Assembly: GCF_030532325.1 (NCBI RefSeq)
Contig: NZ_JAUNLS010000011.1
Location: 1 to 64,000, forward strand
Direction: 5' to 3'
Length of the DNA: 64,000 bases
Origin: Corynebacterium sp.
GTDB lineage: Bacteria > Actinomycetota > Actinomycetes > Mycobacteriales > Mycobacteriaceae
Numbering within the stretch: position 1 is the first letter of the stretch; the number at the start of each line of letters is the position of its first letter. This document shows, piece by piece, positions 16,057 through 25,471 of this stretch. The notes beneath the pieces were generated by a model. The model had not been told where the DNA came from, did not search any database, and saw only the letters and a list, made by a program, of their open reading frames with translations. Position numbers and translations under genes: made by a program.

Positions 16057-18018
16057 TTACCAGGGCAGCAGCTCCTGCAGCCTTTTCTGCCACTGGCTGA
16101 CATCAGGTCCCAGCCACCAGACGACGGCTGCGATGATAGTCGCCACACCAGAGAACGCAGCGAAACCGATAAGCCACGGGTTGGCGCCTTCGGAGCTGGA
16201 CTCAGCGGAGCCCTCCGGCTTGGGGGTTGGCTTAGGCGTTGGTTTGGGCGTGGCGGAGGTGGTGCTGCTTGACGACACCGTGGTCGTGGGCGTGCTTGAC
16301 GACGACGCCGTGGTCGACGTGCTCGGCTTGGTGGAAGGCTCGCTCGGCTTCGCGGAGGTGGTGCTCGGCTTGGTGGTGGGCTCAGTGGAGGTTGGCTCGC
16401 TCGGCTCGGAGCTCTCGGTAGAAGTCGGCTCGGTGGAGGTTGGCTCGCTCGGCTCGGAGGACTCGGTGATGGACGGCTCGCTCGGCTCGGAGGGCTCGGT
16501 GCTGGAAGGTTCGGTGGAGGTCGGGGTCGGCGGCACCGGCGCCTCGACATTCACGCGCACGGCGGCGGTGCCCGTGCTGCCGTCCGGGTAGGTCAGCTCC
16601 ACCGTGAGCTCATGCTCGCCAGCGCTGACGTCCTCGTCGGCGTTGAGCACCCAGGTGCCGTCGAGGTCGGAGAGGTGCCAGGAGGGGGCGTCGGCAAGCG
16701 CAAGCGTGGTGTCCTCCGGGAGATCGGCGAGGTTGGCGATGGTGAGCGTGGTGCCGCTGCCCGGCTTAATGGTGGCGGGCTCGGCGGTGATCTCCGCCGA
16801 CGCTACTTGGGCGGGCATGGCCAGCGCCTGCACGGTGAGGGTGACCGGCTTCATACCGTTGACGGAGACGTCGACGGGAATGTCGGTCCACCGGCCGGTC
16901 TCCTGCCCGTCGATGGGATCGAGGGTGAGGGAGCCGTCGGCGTTCTGGGTGGCGGACCAGCCCGCGGGCAGCTTCGGCGCGGTGATCCTCGTGCGGCCCA
17001 GCTGATCGGCGTTGCTCACCGTGACCTTGGTGCTTTGTCCAGCCGGGATGATGTGGCTGCCCTCGATGACCGGCAGCGGAACCATGGACTCCGCATCCGG
17101 GCCGCAGATGGGCTGGGTCATGTGCGGGGTGCGCGAGAGGCCCCAGGCCATGAGCTGGATGGTCTCCGTAGACATGGGCATGCGCGGGTGGGCGGAGAGA
17201 GCGGAGTAGCCGCAGGCCTCGTCGGCGTTGACGTTGACCACCCAGCCTTCCTCGCCCTGCAGGACGCTGGAGATGTTCTTGCCGTAGGGCGCCTCGTTCT
17301 CAAAGGCGTAGTCCGTCACCGTGGTATCGCGCGGGGAGTAGGCGGCGGTGTAGATGATGCCTGGGGAGGTGTCCTTGAGCTTTTTGAGCTCGGAGATCTG
17401 CGGTGTCTCGCCGGCATCGCCGATAACCTGCTGGAAGCCGGCCGTGCCGATGAAGCCGCGCCAGAACTTCGGGGCGGAGTCAAACATCCCGCGCAGCCAG
17501 CGGGCACCGTTGAAGTCCGTACCGCGGAAGTTGGCGCCCAGGGTGATGACGCGATCGACCTTATCGGCGTGGCCGAGCTGCTCGATGTACTTCTTGGCCA
17601 TCATGCCGCCCTGCGAGTGGCCGATGATGCTGACCTTCTCCGCGCCGGTCTTATCCAGCACGTTCTGGATGCCGGCTTCGACGTCCAGGCCGGCGGCGTC
17701 GAGATCCCCCTGGGCGTAGCCCACCTTGCCGGCCTCCTTGCCGTAGTTGAAAGCGTAGGTGCAGTAGCCCAGCTCAGCCAGGTAGTTGGAGGCTGCCTTC
17801 CAGTCGTTGACGCTGGTGGAGGTGCCGTGGAGGAAGACTACCGGGTAGGAGTTGTTGGTGGGCGTGCAGGTGAGGTCGTTGAAGGCCGCCCCGGAGATGC
17901 GGGGAAGCTGGGTGGCTTCCGCCGTCACCGCCTGGGCCGGGGCAGCGAGAGAAAAGACGAGAACCGAGGAAGTCAGCGCGGCGAGAACCCTGCGCGCATG
18001 GAAACGAGAGGTAGTCAC
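16057..18018 (-). CDS. Secreted lipase with Ser/Thr/Pro stalk and C-terminal membrane anchor
   Basis: This 653-residue protein begins at GTG 18018, 8 nt after AGGTAAAG, and has a Sec signal ending in APAQA. The lipase domain (residues 30-320) has VVFLHGTSTS for the oxyanion hole and nucleophile Ser135 in IIGHSQGG. A beta-sandwich-like region follows (about 320-500), then about 110 residues of repetitive S/T/P/E sequence (SSEPSEPTSTEPT type), and a C-terminal helix (PWLIGFAAFSGVATIIAAVV) with a short charged tail. There is no LPXTG. The catalytic part is an esterase or triacylglycerol lipase displayed on a stalk. The next gene upstream encodes a close paralogue lacking the stalk. Confidence 0.85.
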   Translation of the reverse strand: MTTSRFHARRVLAALTSSVLVFSLAAPAQAVTAEATQLPRISGAAFNDLTCTPTNNSYPVVFLHGTSTSVNDWKAASNYLAELGYCTYAFNYGKEAGKVGYAQGDLDAAGLDVEAGIQNVLDKTGAEKVSIIGHSQGGMMAKKYIEQLGHADKVDRVITLGANFRGTDFNGARWLRGMFDSAPKFWRGFIGTAGFQQVIGDAGETPQISELKKLKDTSPGIIYTAAYSPRDTTVTDYAFENEAPYGKNISSVLQGEEGWVVNVNADEACGYSALSAHPRMPMSTETIQLMAWGLSRTPHMTQPICGPDAESMVPLPVIEGSHIIPAGQSTKVTVSNADQLGRTRITAPKLPAGWSATQNADGSLTLDPIDGQETGRWTDIPVDVSVNGMKPVTLTVQALAMPAQVASAEITAEPATIKPGSGTTLTIANLADLPEDTTLALADAPSWHLSDLDGTWVLNADEDVSAGEHELTVELTYPDGSTGTAAVRVNVEAPVPPTPTSTEPSSTEPSEPSEPSITESSEPSEPTSTEPTSTESSEPSEPTSTEPTTKPSTTSAKPSEPSTKPSTSTTASSSSTPTTTVSSSSTTSATPKPTPKPTPKPEGSAESSSEGANPWLIGFAAFSGVATIIAAVVWWLGPDVSQWQKRLQELLPW

Positions 18019-18128
18019 GGATGCGACTTTACCTGAATCTATGCTTAACAAGTAAAAAGAAAAACTTGCTTACCAGGGAAAATGGTGCAGATCACGGCTA
18101 CGGGCGCCGCGGGTCACAGTGACGGTGC

Positions 18129-19070
18129 CTAGGCGGCGCACTCGGGCTGAGTCTCGGAGGGGGTGCGCGACAGGCCCCAGCCCACCAGCCGGATGGTTTC
18201 CGGGGACATCGGCATGCGCGGGTGCGCGGAGGGGGCGGAGTAGCCGCAGGCCTCGTCGGCGTTGACGTTGACCACCCAGCCCGCGGGGCCCTCCAGGATG
18301 CTGGAGATATTCTTGCCGTAGGGCTCCTGGCCGTCGAAGGCGTAGTTGGTCACGGTGGTATCGCGCGGCGAGTAGGCGGCGGTGTAGACGATGCCCGCGG
18401 AGGTGTCCTTGTGCTCGTTGAGGGCGGCCATCTGCGGGGTCTCGCCGGCATCGCCGATGACCTGCTGGAAGCCGGCGGTGCCGATGATGCCGCGCCAGAA
18501 GCCCGGGGCGGAGTCGAAGAGCCCGCGCAGCCCGCGGGAGCCGTTGAAGTCCGTACCGCGGAAGTTGGCGGCCAGCGTGACCACGTGGTCGACCTGATCG
18601 GCGTGGCCGAGCTGTTCGATGTACTTCTTGACCATCATGCCGCCCTGGGAGTGGCCCACCAGGTTGACCTTCGCAGCGCCGGTGACGTCCAGGACGCTCT
18701 GGATGCCGGCTTCGACGTCGCGGGCGGCGGCGTCGAGATCGCCCTGGGCGTAGCCCACCTTTCCGGGTTCCTTGCCGTAGTTGAAGGCGTAGGTGCAGTA
18801 GCCCTGCTCGGCCAGGTAGTTGGAGGCGGCCTTCCAGTCATTGATGCTGGTGGAGGTGCCGTGGAGGAAGACAACGGGGGAGCTGCCGTTGCTGGGGACG
18901 CAGGTGGGATCGTTGAAGGAGGCGCCGGGAACCTGGGGGAGTTCCGTGGCGGTCTGACTGGCGTGGGCGGGGGCGGCGAGCGCGGTGAGGGCCGTGGACG
19001 CTGCTAGAACAACAAGAGTCTTAGGTAAAAAGTTTTGCACCTGTTGACTATAAGCACGATTTATATTCAC
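18129..19070 (-). CDS. Secreted lipase, stalkless paralogue
   Basis: This protein of about 313 residues matches the catalytic half of the preceding lipase almost residue for residue: same GTSTS loop, GHSQGG nucleophile motif, FRGTDFNG, PRDTTVT and SAHPRMPMS blocks. It stops at the equivalent of the stalk boundary, just after LSRTPSETQP. A Sec signal (VVLAASTALTALAAPAHA) predicts a free secreted enzyme. The start is uncertain: GTG 19070 and GTG 19040 are both in frame and neither has a good ribosome-binding site. The pair arose by tandem duplication with gain or loss of the anchor. Confidence 0.85.
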   Translation of the reverse strand: MNINRAYSQQVQNFLPKTLVVLAASTALTALAAPAHASQTATELPQVPGASFNDPTCVPSNGSSPVVFLHGTSTSINDWKAASNYLAEQGYCTYAFNYGKEPGKVGYAQGDLDAAARDVEAGIQSVLDVTGAAKVNLVGHSQGGMMVKKYIEQLGHADQVDHVVTLAANFRGTDFNGSRGLRGLFDSAPGFWRGIIGTAGFQQVIGDAGETPQMAALNEHKDTSAGIVYTAAYSPRDTTVTNYAFDGQEPYGKNISSILEGPAGWVVNVNADEACGYSAPSAHPRMPMSPETIRLVGWGLSRTPSETQPECAA

Positions 19071-19124
19071 TGTCCTGTTGTCGGTAGCGGCCGGCGGGCA
19101 AAAGCCGAGGATGTAGCCGGCCGC

Positions 19125-19140
19125 GGTGATGATAATCACT
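19125..19140. promoter_or_regulatory. Possible GlxR (CRP-type) site between lipase and purB
   Basis: The sequence GTGA-N6-TCAC (19126-19139) is a perfect inverted repeat with CRP/GlxR geometry (consensus TGTGA-N6-TCACA). It sits 46 bp before the purB ATG and 55 bp before the lipase start, so it could act on either gene. The outer consensus bases are not conserved. Confidence 0.4.
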
Positions 19141-19185
19141 CCCGGCAAACCCAGGAATGCCAAGTGTAGCCCCCAACGTGGAATA

Positions 19186-20625
19186 ATGAGCCACGTGGCT
19201 GAAAAGAAGAACATTTCCAACGTCCTGTCCGCTCGTTACGCATCCCCGGAGATGGCTGAAATCTGGTCCCCGGAGCACAAAATCATCCTGGAGCGCCAGC
19301 TCTGGATCGCCGTGATGAAGGCCCAGAAAGACCTGGGTGTGGACATCCCCGCTGAGGCTATCGCCGCCTACGAATCCGTCATCGAGGACGTCAACCTCGA
19401 GTCCATCGCCGAGCGCGAGCGCGTCACGCGCCACGATGTCAAGGCCCGCATTGAGGAGTTCAACGCCTTGGCCGGCTTTGAGCACATCCACAAGGGCATG
19501 ACCTCCCGCGACCTCACCGAGAACGTCGAGCAGCTGCAGATTCTGCGCTCGCTGGAGCTGACCCGCAACAAGGCCATCGCGGTGGTCAGCCGCATCGGCG
19601 AGCGCGCCGCCCAGTACCAGACCCTGGTCATGGCCGGCCGCTCCCACAACGTCGCCGCCCAGGCCACCACCCTGGGCAAGCGCTTCGCCTCCGCCGCGGA
19701 CGAGCTCCTGCTGGCCATCGAGCGCGTGGAGTCTCTGGCAGAGCGCTACCCGCTGCGCGGCATCAAGGGCCCCATGGGAACCTCCCAGGATATGCTCGAC
19801 CTCATGGGCGGCTCCGAGGACAAGCTCGCCGCGCTGGAGACGCGCATCGCCGATCACCTGGGCTTTAGCCGCGTGTTCAACTCGGTGGGCCAGGTCTACC
19901 CGCGCTCGCTGGACTTCGACGCTATTTCCGCCCTGGTGGAGCTGGGCGCCGCGCCTTCCTCCCTGGCCACCACGATTCGCCTCATGGCCGGCAACGAGAC
20001 CGTTACCGAGGGCTTCAAGGAGGGCCAGGTGGGTTCCTCGGCCATGCCGCACAAGATGAACGCCCGCTCCTGCGAGCGCGTGGGCGGCTTCCAGGTCATC
20101 CTCCGCGGCTACCTCACCATGGTGGCGGATTTGAGCGGCCAGCAGTGGAACGAGGGCGATGTCTTCTGCTCCGTCGTGCGCCGCGTCGCGCTTCCCGACG
20201 CCTTCTTTGCCATCGACGGCATGTGTGAAACCTTCCTCACGGTGCTGGCGGAGTTCGGCGCCTTCCCGGCCATGATCGACCGCGAGCTCGAGCGCTACCT
20301 GCCCTTCCTGGCCACCACCCGCATCCTCATGGCCGCGGTGCGCGCCGGCGTGGGCCGCGAGACCGCCCACGAGGTTATCAAGGAAAACGCCGTGGCCATG
20401 GCGCTGGACATGCGCGAGAACGGCGCGGAGCAAAACCTCATCGAGCGTCTGGCTGCCGACGATCGCCTGCCCCTGGACCGCGCCGCCCTCGACGAGGCCC
20501 TCTCCGATAAGCACGCCTTCATCGGTGCCGCCGAGTCCCAGGTCACCCAGGTGCTCAGCCGCATCAAGGCCCTGGTGGATCAGCACCCGAAGGCCGCGGC
20601 CTACACCCCGGGCGAGATCCTCTAA
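19186..20625 (+). CDS. purB: Adenylosuccinate lyase PurB
   Basis: This 479-residue fumarase/aspartase-superfamily enzyme cleaves SAICAR to AICAR and adenylosuccinate to AMP, both releasing fumarate. The signature loop GSSAMPHKMNARSCE (near residue 285) carries the catalytic Ser, and GRSHNVAAQ (near 148) has the acid/base His. ATG 19186 gives MSHVAEKKN. An alternative is GTG 19195: AATAAT with an upstream TG (19182-19187) ends exactly 7 nt before it, which would make a leaderless 476-residue version. The gene converges on a secreted protein of unknown function. Confidence 0.94.
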   Translation: MSHVAEKKNISNVLSARYASPEMAEIWSPEHKIILERQLWIAVMKAQKDLGVDIPAEAIAAYESVIEDVNLESIAERERVTRHDVKARIEEFNALAGFEHIHKGMTSRDLTENVEQLQILRSLELTRNKAIAVVSRIGERAAQYQTLVMAGRSHNVAAQATTLGKRFASAADELLLAIERVESLAERYPLRGIKGPMGTSQDMLDLMGGSEDKLAALETRIADHLGFSRVFNSVGQVYPRSLDFDAISALVELGAAPSSLATTIRLMAGNETVTEGFKEGQVGSSAMPHKMNARSCERVGGFQVILRGYLTMVADLSGQQWNEGDVFCSVVRRVALPDAFFAIDGMCETFLTVLAEFGAFPAMIDRELERYLPFLATTRILMAAVRAGVGRETAHEVIKENAVAMALDMRENGAEQNLIERLAADDRLPLDRAALDEALSDKHAFIGAAESQVTQVLSRIKALVDQHPKAAAYTPGEIL

Positions 20626-20665
20626 TCAGCTCGAGCTAGAACTGAATCAGCTCGAGCTAGAGCAG
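20624..20665. repeat. 21-bp tandem duplication at the purB stop
   Basis: Two copies of AATCAGCTCGAGCTAGA with a 4-nt variable end (20624-20644 and 20645-20665) lie in tandem. Each contains the palindrome AGCTCGAGCT. The first copy begins inside the purB stop codon. Transcription from both sides converges here, but no U-tract is visible. Confidence 0.8.
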
Positions 20666-20676
20666 AAGAGACGGAA

Positions 20677-21576
20677 CTAGAAGCCCGGCAGCTGCAGCTG
20701 GGGCAGTTGCAGCTGGGGCAACTGGAGCACGGGCAGCTCGAAGCCGCCGAAGGAGACTCCGTTGACGGCCATGTAGCCGCCCACCAGCAGCGCGGCTAGC
20801 GCAAACATGCCGCCCACCACGAGCACGCCGGTGGAGGAGCTATCCAGCGGGGATTGCGTCTTGCCCGGGATGTCGATCTCCGGCACCGGCTGGTAGCCTT
20901 CCACAGCACCCTTCTCCTTGAGCAGCGCGATGCACTGCTCCCAGGCCTGCGCCTGCGCGGGGTAGCCGGCGGTGGCGTTGAAGGCCTCGACGGCCTCCGC
21001 CTCCTGCGCCTGGTGCTTCTTCAGCACCTTCTTCATCGCATCGCTGAAATCGCGGCCGGTGCTCAGCAGCGGAACCCGCGGCTGGCCGCCCTTGGCGGTG
21101 AAGGCATCCATCTGGGTGCGCGAGCCGTTGATGGAGTACTCGGCGCGGGCCTGCAGCAGCGTCTCGGAGGAGGCCACCAGGGCCTCCGGGTTGTTTGCGC
21201 CCACGGCGATGAGCAGGATGTCGCTGGCGTTGTAGCCCTTGGCCCGCAGGGCCGCGGCCGCGGTGGCGTAGCCGGGCAGCTGGGTCACGTTAGGGGAGGT
21301 AAAACCGGAGAAGTCCACGCCGGGCACCTGCGCCTGAATCTCCTCGGCGGTGGCGCGGATGGTGGCGATGTAGCCTTCGCGGACGGCGTCGGCAGCCGCG
21401 CGGTCCTCCGCGGAGGGCTCCACGGTGCACAGCCACTGCCCGTGGGCGGATTCGCGCACGGAGGTATCGGGGGCGGCCAGCGCCTGGGGGACGCTCAGGC
21501 TCCCCAGGGCAAGCGTGGCGGCGGTTAGGACTGCAGTGCTTCGAGTGGTGTAGCGAGCGGTGTATCGAGTGCGCAC
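20677..21576 (-). CDS. Secreted membrane-anchored protein of unknown function
   Basis: This 299-residue protein has an N-terminal signal (residues 15-35, ending QALAAP), an exported Ala-rich helical domain of about 190 residues with two Cys (WLCTVE and WEQCIALL) that could pair, and one transmembrane helix near the C terminus ([20 protein letters not shown]). After it comes an odd tail with repeating L-P-Q/L-Q units ([14 protein letters not shown]). I recognise no family. The start is GTG 21576 with AGGAG 12 nt upstream, so it is not certain. The nearest genes are purB (convergent) and purC (divergent), with no obvious functional link. Confidence 0.7.
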   Translation of the reverse strand: MRTRYTARYTTRSTAVLTAATLALGSLSVPQALAAPDTSVRESAHGQWLCTVEPSAEDRAAADAVREGYIATIRATAEEIQAQVPGVDFSGFTSPNVTQLPGYATAAAALRAKGYNASDILLIAVGANNPEALVASSETLLQARAEYSINGSRTQMDAFTAKGGQPRVPLLSTGRDFSDAMKKVLKKHQAQEAEAVEAFNATAGYPAQAQAWEQCIALLKEKGAVEGYQPVPEIDIPGKTQSPLDSSSTGVLVVGGMFALAALLVGGYMAVNGVSFGGFELPVLQLPQLQLPQLQLPGF

Positions 21577-21634
21577 GGTGGGCTCAGGCTCCTAGAGAGT
21601 TCGGCATAAGATCTCTTGGCAGTTTAGGCGGGGT

Positions 21635-21640
21635 TAGGAT
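21635..21640 (+). promoter_or_regulatory. -10 box of a probable leaderless purC promoter
   Basis: TAGGAT ends 7 nt before the purC ATG, placing the transcript start at or beside the initiation codon. A second box, TAAGAT at 21607-21612, could give a transcript with a leader of about 30 nt. Confidence 0.45.
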
Positions 21641-21647
21641 GGTTGTC

Positions 21648-22532
21648 ATGCGTCCAGAGCTTTCTTCTTATACCCACCTTGCATCGGGCAAGGTCCGTGA
21701 CATTTATGACGTCGATGAGAACACCTTGCTCATGGTGGTCTCCGACCGCATTTCCGCCTATGACTACTCCCTGGATCCGGCCATCCCGGACAAGGGCAAG
21801 GTGCTCACCGCCACCTCGAAGTTCTTCTTCGACGCCATCGACTTCCCCAACCACCTCGCCGGCCCGCTCGATGACGAGCGCATCCCCGAGGAGGTCCTGG
21901 GGCGCGCCATGGTGGTGAAGAAGCTGGAGATGCTGCCCTTCGAGTGCGTGGCCCGAGGCTACCTCACCGGCTCCGGCCTTAAGGAATACAAGGCCACCGG
22001 CAGCGTGTGCGGCGTTGAGCTGCCGGAGGGCCTGACAGAGGCCTCCCGCCTGCCGGAGCCCATCTTCACCCCGGCCACCAAGGCCGAGCAGGGCGAGCAC
22101 GATGAGAACGTGTCTTTTGAGGTGGTCGTCGCCAAGCTTGGCCAGGAGCGCGCCGAGGAGCTGCGCGCGGCCACCCTGCGCATCTACGCGGAGGCCGCGG
22201 CCATCGCCGAGTCCAAGGGCATCATCCTGGCGGACACTAAGTTTGAGTTCGGCCTGGACTCCGAGGGCACCCTCATCCTCGCCGATGAAGTCCTCACCCC
22301 GGATTCCTCCCGCTACTGGCCGGCCGATTCCTACGAGGAAGGCAAGGTCCAGCCCTCCTTTGACAAGCAGTACGTGCGCGACTGGCTGACCTCCCCGGCC
22401 TCCGGCTGGGACAAGGATTCCGAGACCACCCCGCCGCGCCTGCCGGAGGACGTCGTGGCCGCCACCCGCGCGCGCTACATTGAGGCCTACGAGCGCCTCT
22501 CAGGCCAGCGCTTCGAGGATTTTCTGGCGTAG
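21648..22532 (+). CDS. purC: SAICAR synthase PurC
   Basis: This 294-residue enzyme condenses CAIR with aspartate using ATP. Family features are [17 protein letters not shown] near the N terminus, [33 protein letters not shown] and [13 protein letters not shown] chose ATG 21648 (MRPELSSY) over ATG 21639 because it starts the conserved sequence and matches the TAGGAT box. The next gene, a broken oligopeptidase, starts 28 nt after the stop. Confidence 0.95.
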   Translation: MRPELSSYTHLASGKVRDIYDVDENTLLMVVSDRISAYDYSLDPAIPDKGKVLTATSKFFFDAIDFPNHLAGPLDDERIPEEVLGRAMVVKKLEMLPFECVARGYLTGSGLKEYKATGSVCGVELPEGLTEASRLPEPIFTPATKAEQGEHDENVSFEVVVAKLGQERAEELRAATLRIYAEAAAIAESKGIILADTKFEFGLDSEGTLILADEVLTPDSSRYWPADSYEEGKVQPSFDKQYVRDWLTSPASGWDKDSETTPPRLPEDVVAATRARYIEAYERLSGQRFEDFLA

Positions 22533-22560
22533 CTACGGCGAGTCACTAAAGTAGGGCGGC

Positions 22561-24667
22561 ATGACTGAATTAACCCCACCCCGTGCCGCCCATCACCCCA
22601 TCACCCGTGAGTTCCACGGCCGCAGCTTCGTCGATGATTTCGAGTGGCTGCGAGACAAGGAATCCCCAGAGACCCTGGAATACCTCAAGGCGGAAAACGC
22701 CTACACCGAGGCCAAGACGGCTCACCTGGAGACCCTGACGGAAAACATCTTCCAGGAGGTCAAGTCCCGCATCAAGGAAACGGACATGTCCGTGCCCTCC
22801 CGCCGCGGGGATTTTTGGTACTACGGCCGCACCGAAGAGGGAAAGAACTACGCCTATAGCTGCCGCATCCCGGTGGAGCAGGGTTCCGATCCCTGGACGC
22901 CGCCGGTCATCCCCGAGGAAGGTCGCCCGGAGGGGGAGCGGGTGCTTCTCGACGCCAACCTGCTCGCCGAAGGCCACGAGTTCTTCTCCTTGGGTGCCTC
23001 CGTGGTCAGTGATTCCGGCAACCTGCTGGCTTACTCCGTGGACTACGCCGGCGACGAGCGCTTCGAGCTCTTCATCAAGGACCTGCGCACCGGCGAGCTG
23101 CTGGAGGATCACCTCGAAGGCATCTTCTACGGAGCAACTTGGGTGGGCGATGAGTACATCTTCTACTCCACGGTGGATGAGTCCTGGCGCCCGGACACCG
23201 TGTGGCGCCACAAGGTGGGCACCGCGCAGTCGGAGGACGTCGTGGTCATGCGCGAGGAGGACCCGCGCTTTAGCATCGGCGCGGGCAAGACCCGCAGCGA
23301 GAAGTTCCTCGTCATCGTGGCCAGCTCCAAGCTCACCTCCGAGTTCTGGGTGCTGGAGCAGTCCAACCCCGAGGGCGAGTTCCGCTGCCTGTGGCAGCGC
23401 GAGTCCGGCGTGGAGTACGACGTCGACCACGCCGTGGTGGGCGGCCAGGACTACTGGCTGGTCACCCACAACGTCACCGGCCCCAACTACGAGTTGGGTT
23501 ATTGCCCGCTTGGCGGCACCTCCTCGCTGCCCTCCCTGCGCGAGCTCACCGTCCTCATGCCGCACGAGGACACCGTGCGCCTGGAGGGCGTGGATTGCTA
23601 CCGCGATCAGATCGTGGTGGGCTACCGCCGCGGCCATCATGGACGTGCGCTCCGGCTGGGGCGAGTTCACCGAGCTGGACTTCGACGAGGAGCTCTACAC
23701 CGTGGCCGTGGGCGGCAACCCGGAGTGGGACGCCCCGGTGCTGCGGGTGAGCTACACCTCCTTCCTGCAGCCGGCGCAGCTCTTTGACTACCGCGTGGCC
23801 ACCGGCGAGTACACGCTGCTCAAGGAGCAGGAGGTGCCCGGCGGTTACGAGAAGGACGAGTACGTGGCCTACCGCTTGTGGTCCCAGGCCCCCGACGGCA
23901 CCGAGGTGCCCGTCTCCGTGGTGCACCGCGCGGACCTGGACCTCACGCAGCCCAACCCGGCGCTGCTCTACGGCTACGGCTCCTATGAGGCCAGCATGGA
24001 CCCGTACTTCTCCGTCTTCCGCCTCTCGCTCATGGACCGCGGGATGATCTTCGCCATGGCGCACGTGCGCGGCGGTGGTGAGATGGGCCGCACCTGGTAT
24101 GACGAGGGCAAACTGCTCAACAAGAAGAACACCTTCACGGATTTCATCGCGGTGGCCGATGACCTCATCGCGTGCGGGCTGACCGCCCCGGACCGCCTGG
24201 TGGCGGAGGGGGGCTCGGCCGGCGGCCTGCTCATGGGCGCGGTGGCGAACATGGCCCCGGACCGCTTCTGCGGCATCCAGGCCAACGTGCCCTTTGTGGA
24301 CCCGCTGACCTCCATCCTCATGCCGGAGCTGCCGCTGACGGTGGTGGAGTGGGAGGAATGGGGGGATCCCTACCACGACCCGCAGGTCTACGACTACATG
24401 AAGAGCTACGCGCCCTATGAGAACGTCACTGCCCAGGACTACCCGGATATCCTGGCGCTGACCTCGCTCAATGACACCCGCGTGCTCTACGTGGAGCCGG
24501 CCAAGTGGATTGCCAAGCTGCGGGAGGTGGCCACCGGCGGCGAGTTCCTGCTCAAGACGGAGATGGTGGCCGGCCACGGAGGAGTCTCCGGCCGCTACGC
24601 CAAGTGGCGCCAGAACGCATTCGAGTACGCCTGGACCATCAATAAGGCCACGGGCGCGACCGAATAG
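22561..24667 (+). pseudogene. ptrB: Oligopeptidase B (prolyl oligopeptidase S9A), frameshifted
   Basis: The gene reads in one frame from ATG 22561 to about 23630 (beta-propeller half, ending QIVVGYRRG) and then continues in the +1 frame (AIMDVRSGWGEFTELDF) to TAG 24665-24667. The 3' part encodes the peptidase domain with nucleophile Ser in EGGSAGGLLMG, Asp in LTSLNDTRV and His in GHGGVSGR. Oligopeptidase B cleaves short peptides after basic residues in the cytoplasm. As read, translation from the real start leaves frame before the catalytic triad and stops at 23787. One extra base, or a loss of two, near 23628-23634 explains it. A read error is possible because the rest is undamaged. Confidence 0.85.
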
Positions 24668-24742
24668 CGCGCGCGGAGCGCACGCTCTGCCTACCGCAAG
24701 GAAGCGCGCGCTGCTCGCCGCGCGAAGCGCTGCTTCCTGTGC

Positions 24743-24748
24743 GATAAT
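24743..24748 (+). promoter_or_regulatory. Extended -10 of a leaderless promoter for the DUF2334 gene
   Basis: TGCGATAAT forms an extended -10 whose hexamer GATAAT ends 7 nt before ATG 24756. No Shine-Dalgarno sequence is present, fitting leaderless translation. Confidence 0.55.
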
Positions 24749-24755
24749 TTTTTCC

Positions 24756-25433
24756 ATGCATGGCCACCTCCTGGTTTCGATTTCCAGTATTTTCGACGAC
24801 ACCCGAAAGCAGGCGGCTAGCCTCTTGAGCCAGCTGGACCGGGAGGAGATCCCGGTCTCCCTGTTGGTTGCTCCGCACATCGACGGCAACTGGCACCTGG
24901 CCAAGGATTCCTCCACCCTGGGCTGGCTCAAGGAGCAGGCGGACAGCGGCCGGGTGCTCATCCTCAACGGCTTTGATCAGGCAGTGCAGGGCCGCCGCGC
25001 GGAGTTTGCCAATCTGGACACCCACGAGGCCCGCCTGCGGCTCAAGGGCGCGACCCGCCAGATGGCCAAGCTGGGCTTTGAGCCCACCATCTTTGCCCCG
25101 CCGCGCTGGCGTATGTCGGAGGGCACCCTGGCCGCGCTGCCGGAATTCCCCTTCGAGCTGGCGGCCTCCACCCGCGGCGTGCACGAGCTGCGCAACGGCA
25201 AGCTGCACCAGGCGCGCAACCTCTCCTTCGGCGAGGGCTTCGGCGCTGCGAAGTGGTGGCGGCGCAACATCATCCGCGCTGCCGAGCGCTCCGCCCTGCG
25301 CGGCAACACCGTGCGCCTTTCGGTCTCCGGCCGCAACCTTAATGACCGCAAGGTGGTCGCGGACTTCCTCAAGGCCGTGGAGCGCGCCGCGCTGGCCGGC
25401 GCCAAGCCTGCCGATTACAGCGTCTACCTCTAG
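24756..25433 (+). CDS. DUF2334 polysaccharide-deacetylase-like protein
   Basis: This 225-residue protein begins HLLVSISSIFDDTRKQA and resembles DUF2334, a divergent branch of the polysaccharide deacetylase (carbohydrate esterase 4) fold. Visible elements are FDDT near residue 15, LLVAPHIDGNW, LILNGFDQ and FAPPRWRMSEGTL, which occupy the places of CE4 core motifs. It has no signal peptide. Activity and substrate are unproved. The longer open frame upstream of ATG 24756 overlaps the ptrB pseudogene and is not coding. It converges on the nuclease gene. Confidence 0.75.
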   Translation: MHGHLLVSISSIFDDTRKQAASLLSQLDREEIPVSLLVAPHIDGNWHLAKDSSTLGWLKEQADSGRVLILNGFDQAVQGRRAEFANLDTHEARLRLKGATRQMAKLGFEPTIFAPPRWRMSEGTLAALPEFPFELAASTRGVHELRNGKLHQARNLSFGEGFGAAKWWRRNIIRAAERSALRGNTVRLSVSGRNLNDRKVVADFLKAVERAALAGAKPADYSVYL

Positions 25434-25471
25434 ATCGGCGCTGCCTCACGCCGCCCCCAAAACGCAAAAGT

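Noticed and set aside
23620..23645. Programmed frameshifting in oligopeptidase B
   Set aside because: No slippery heptamer, no Shine-Dalgarno-like stimulator and no obvious pseudoknot. A mutation or read error is simpler.
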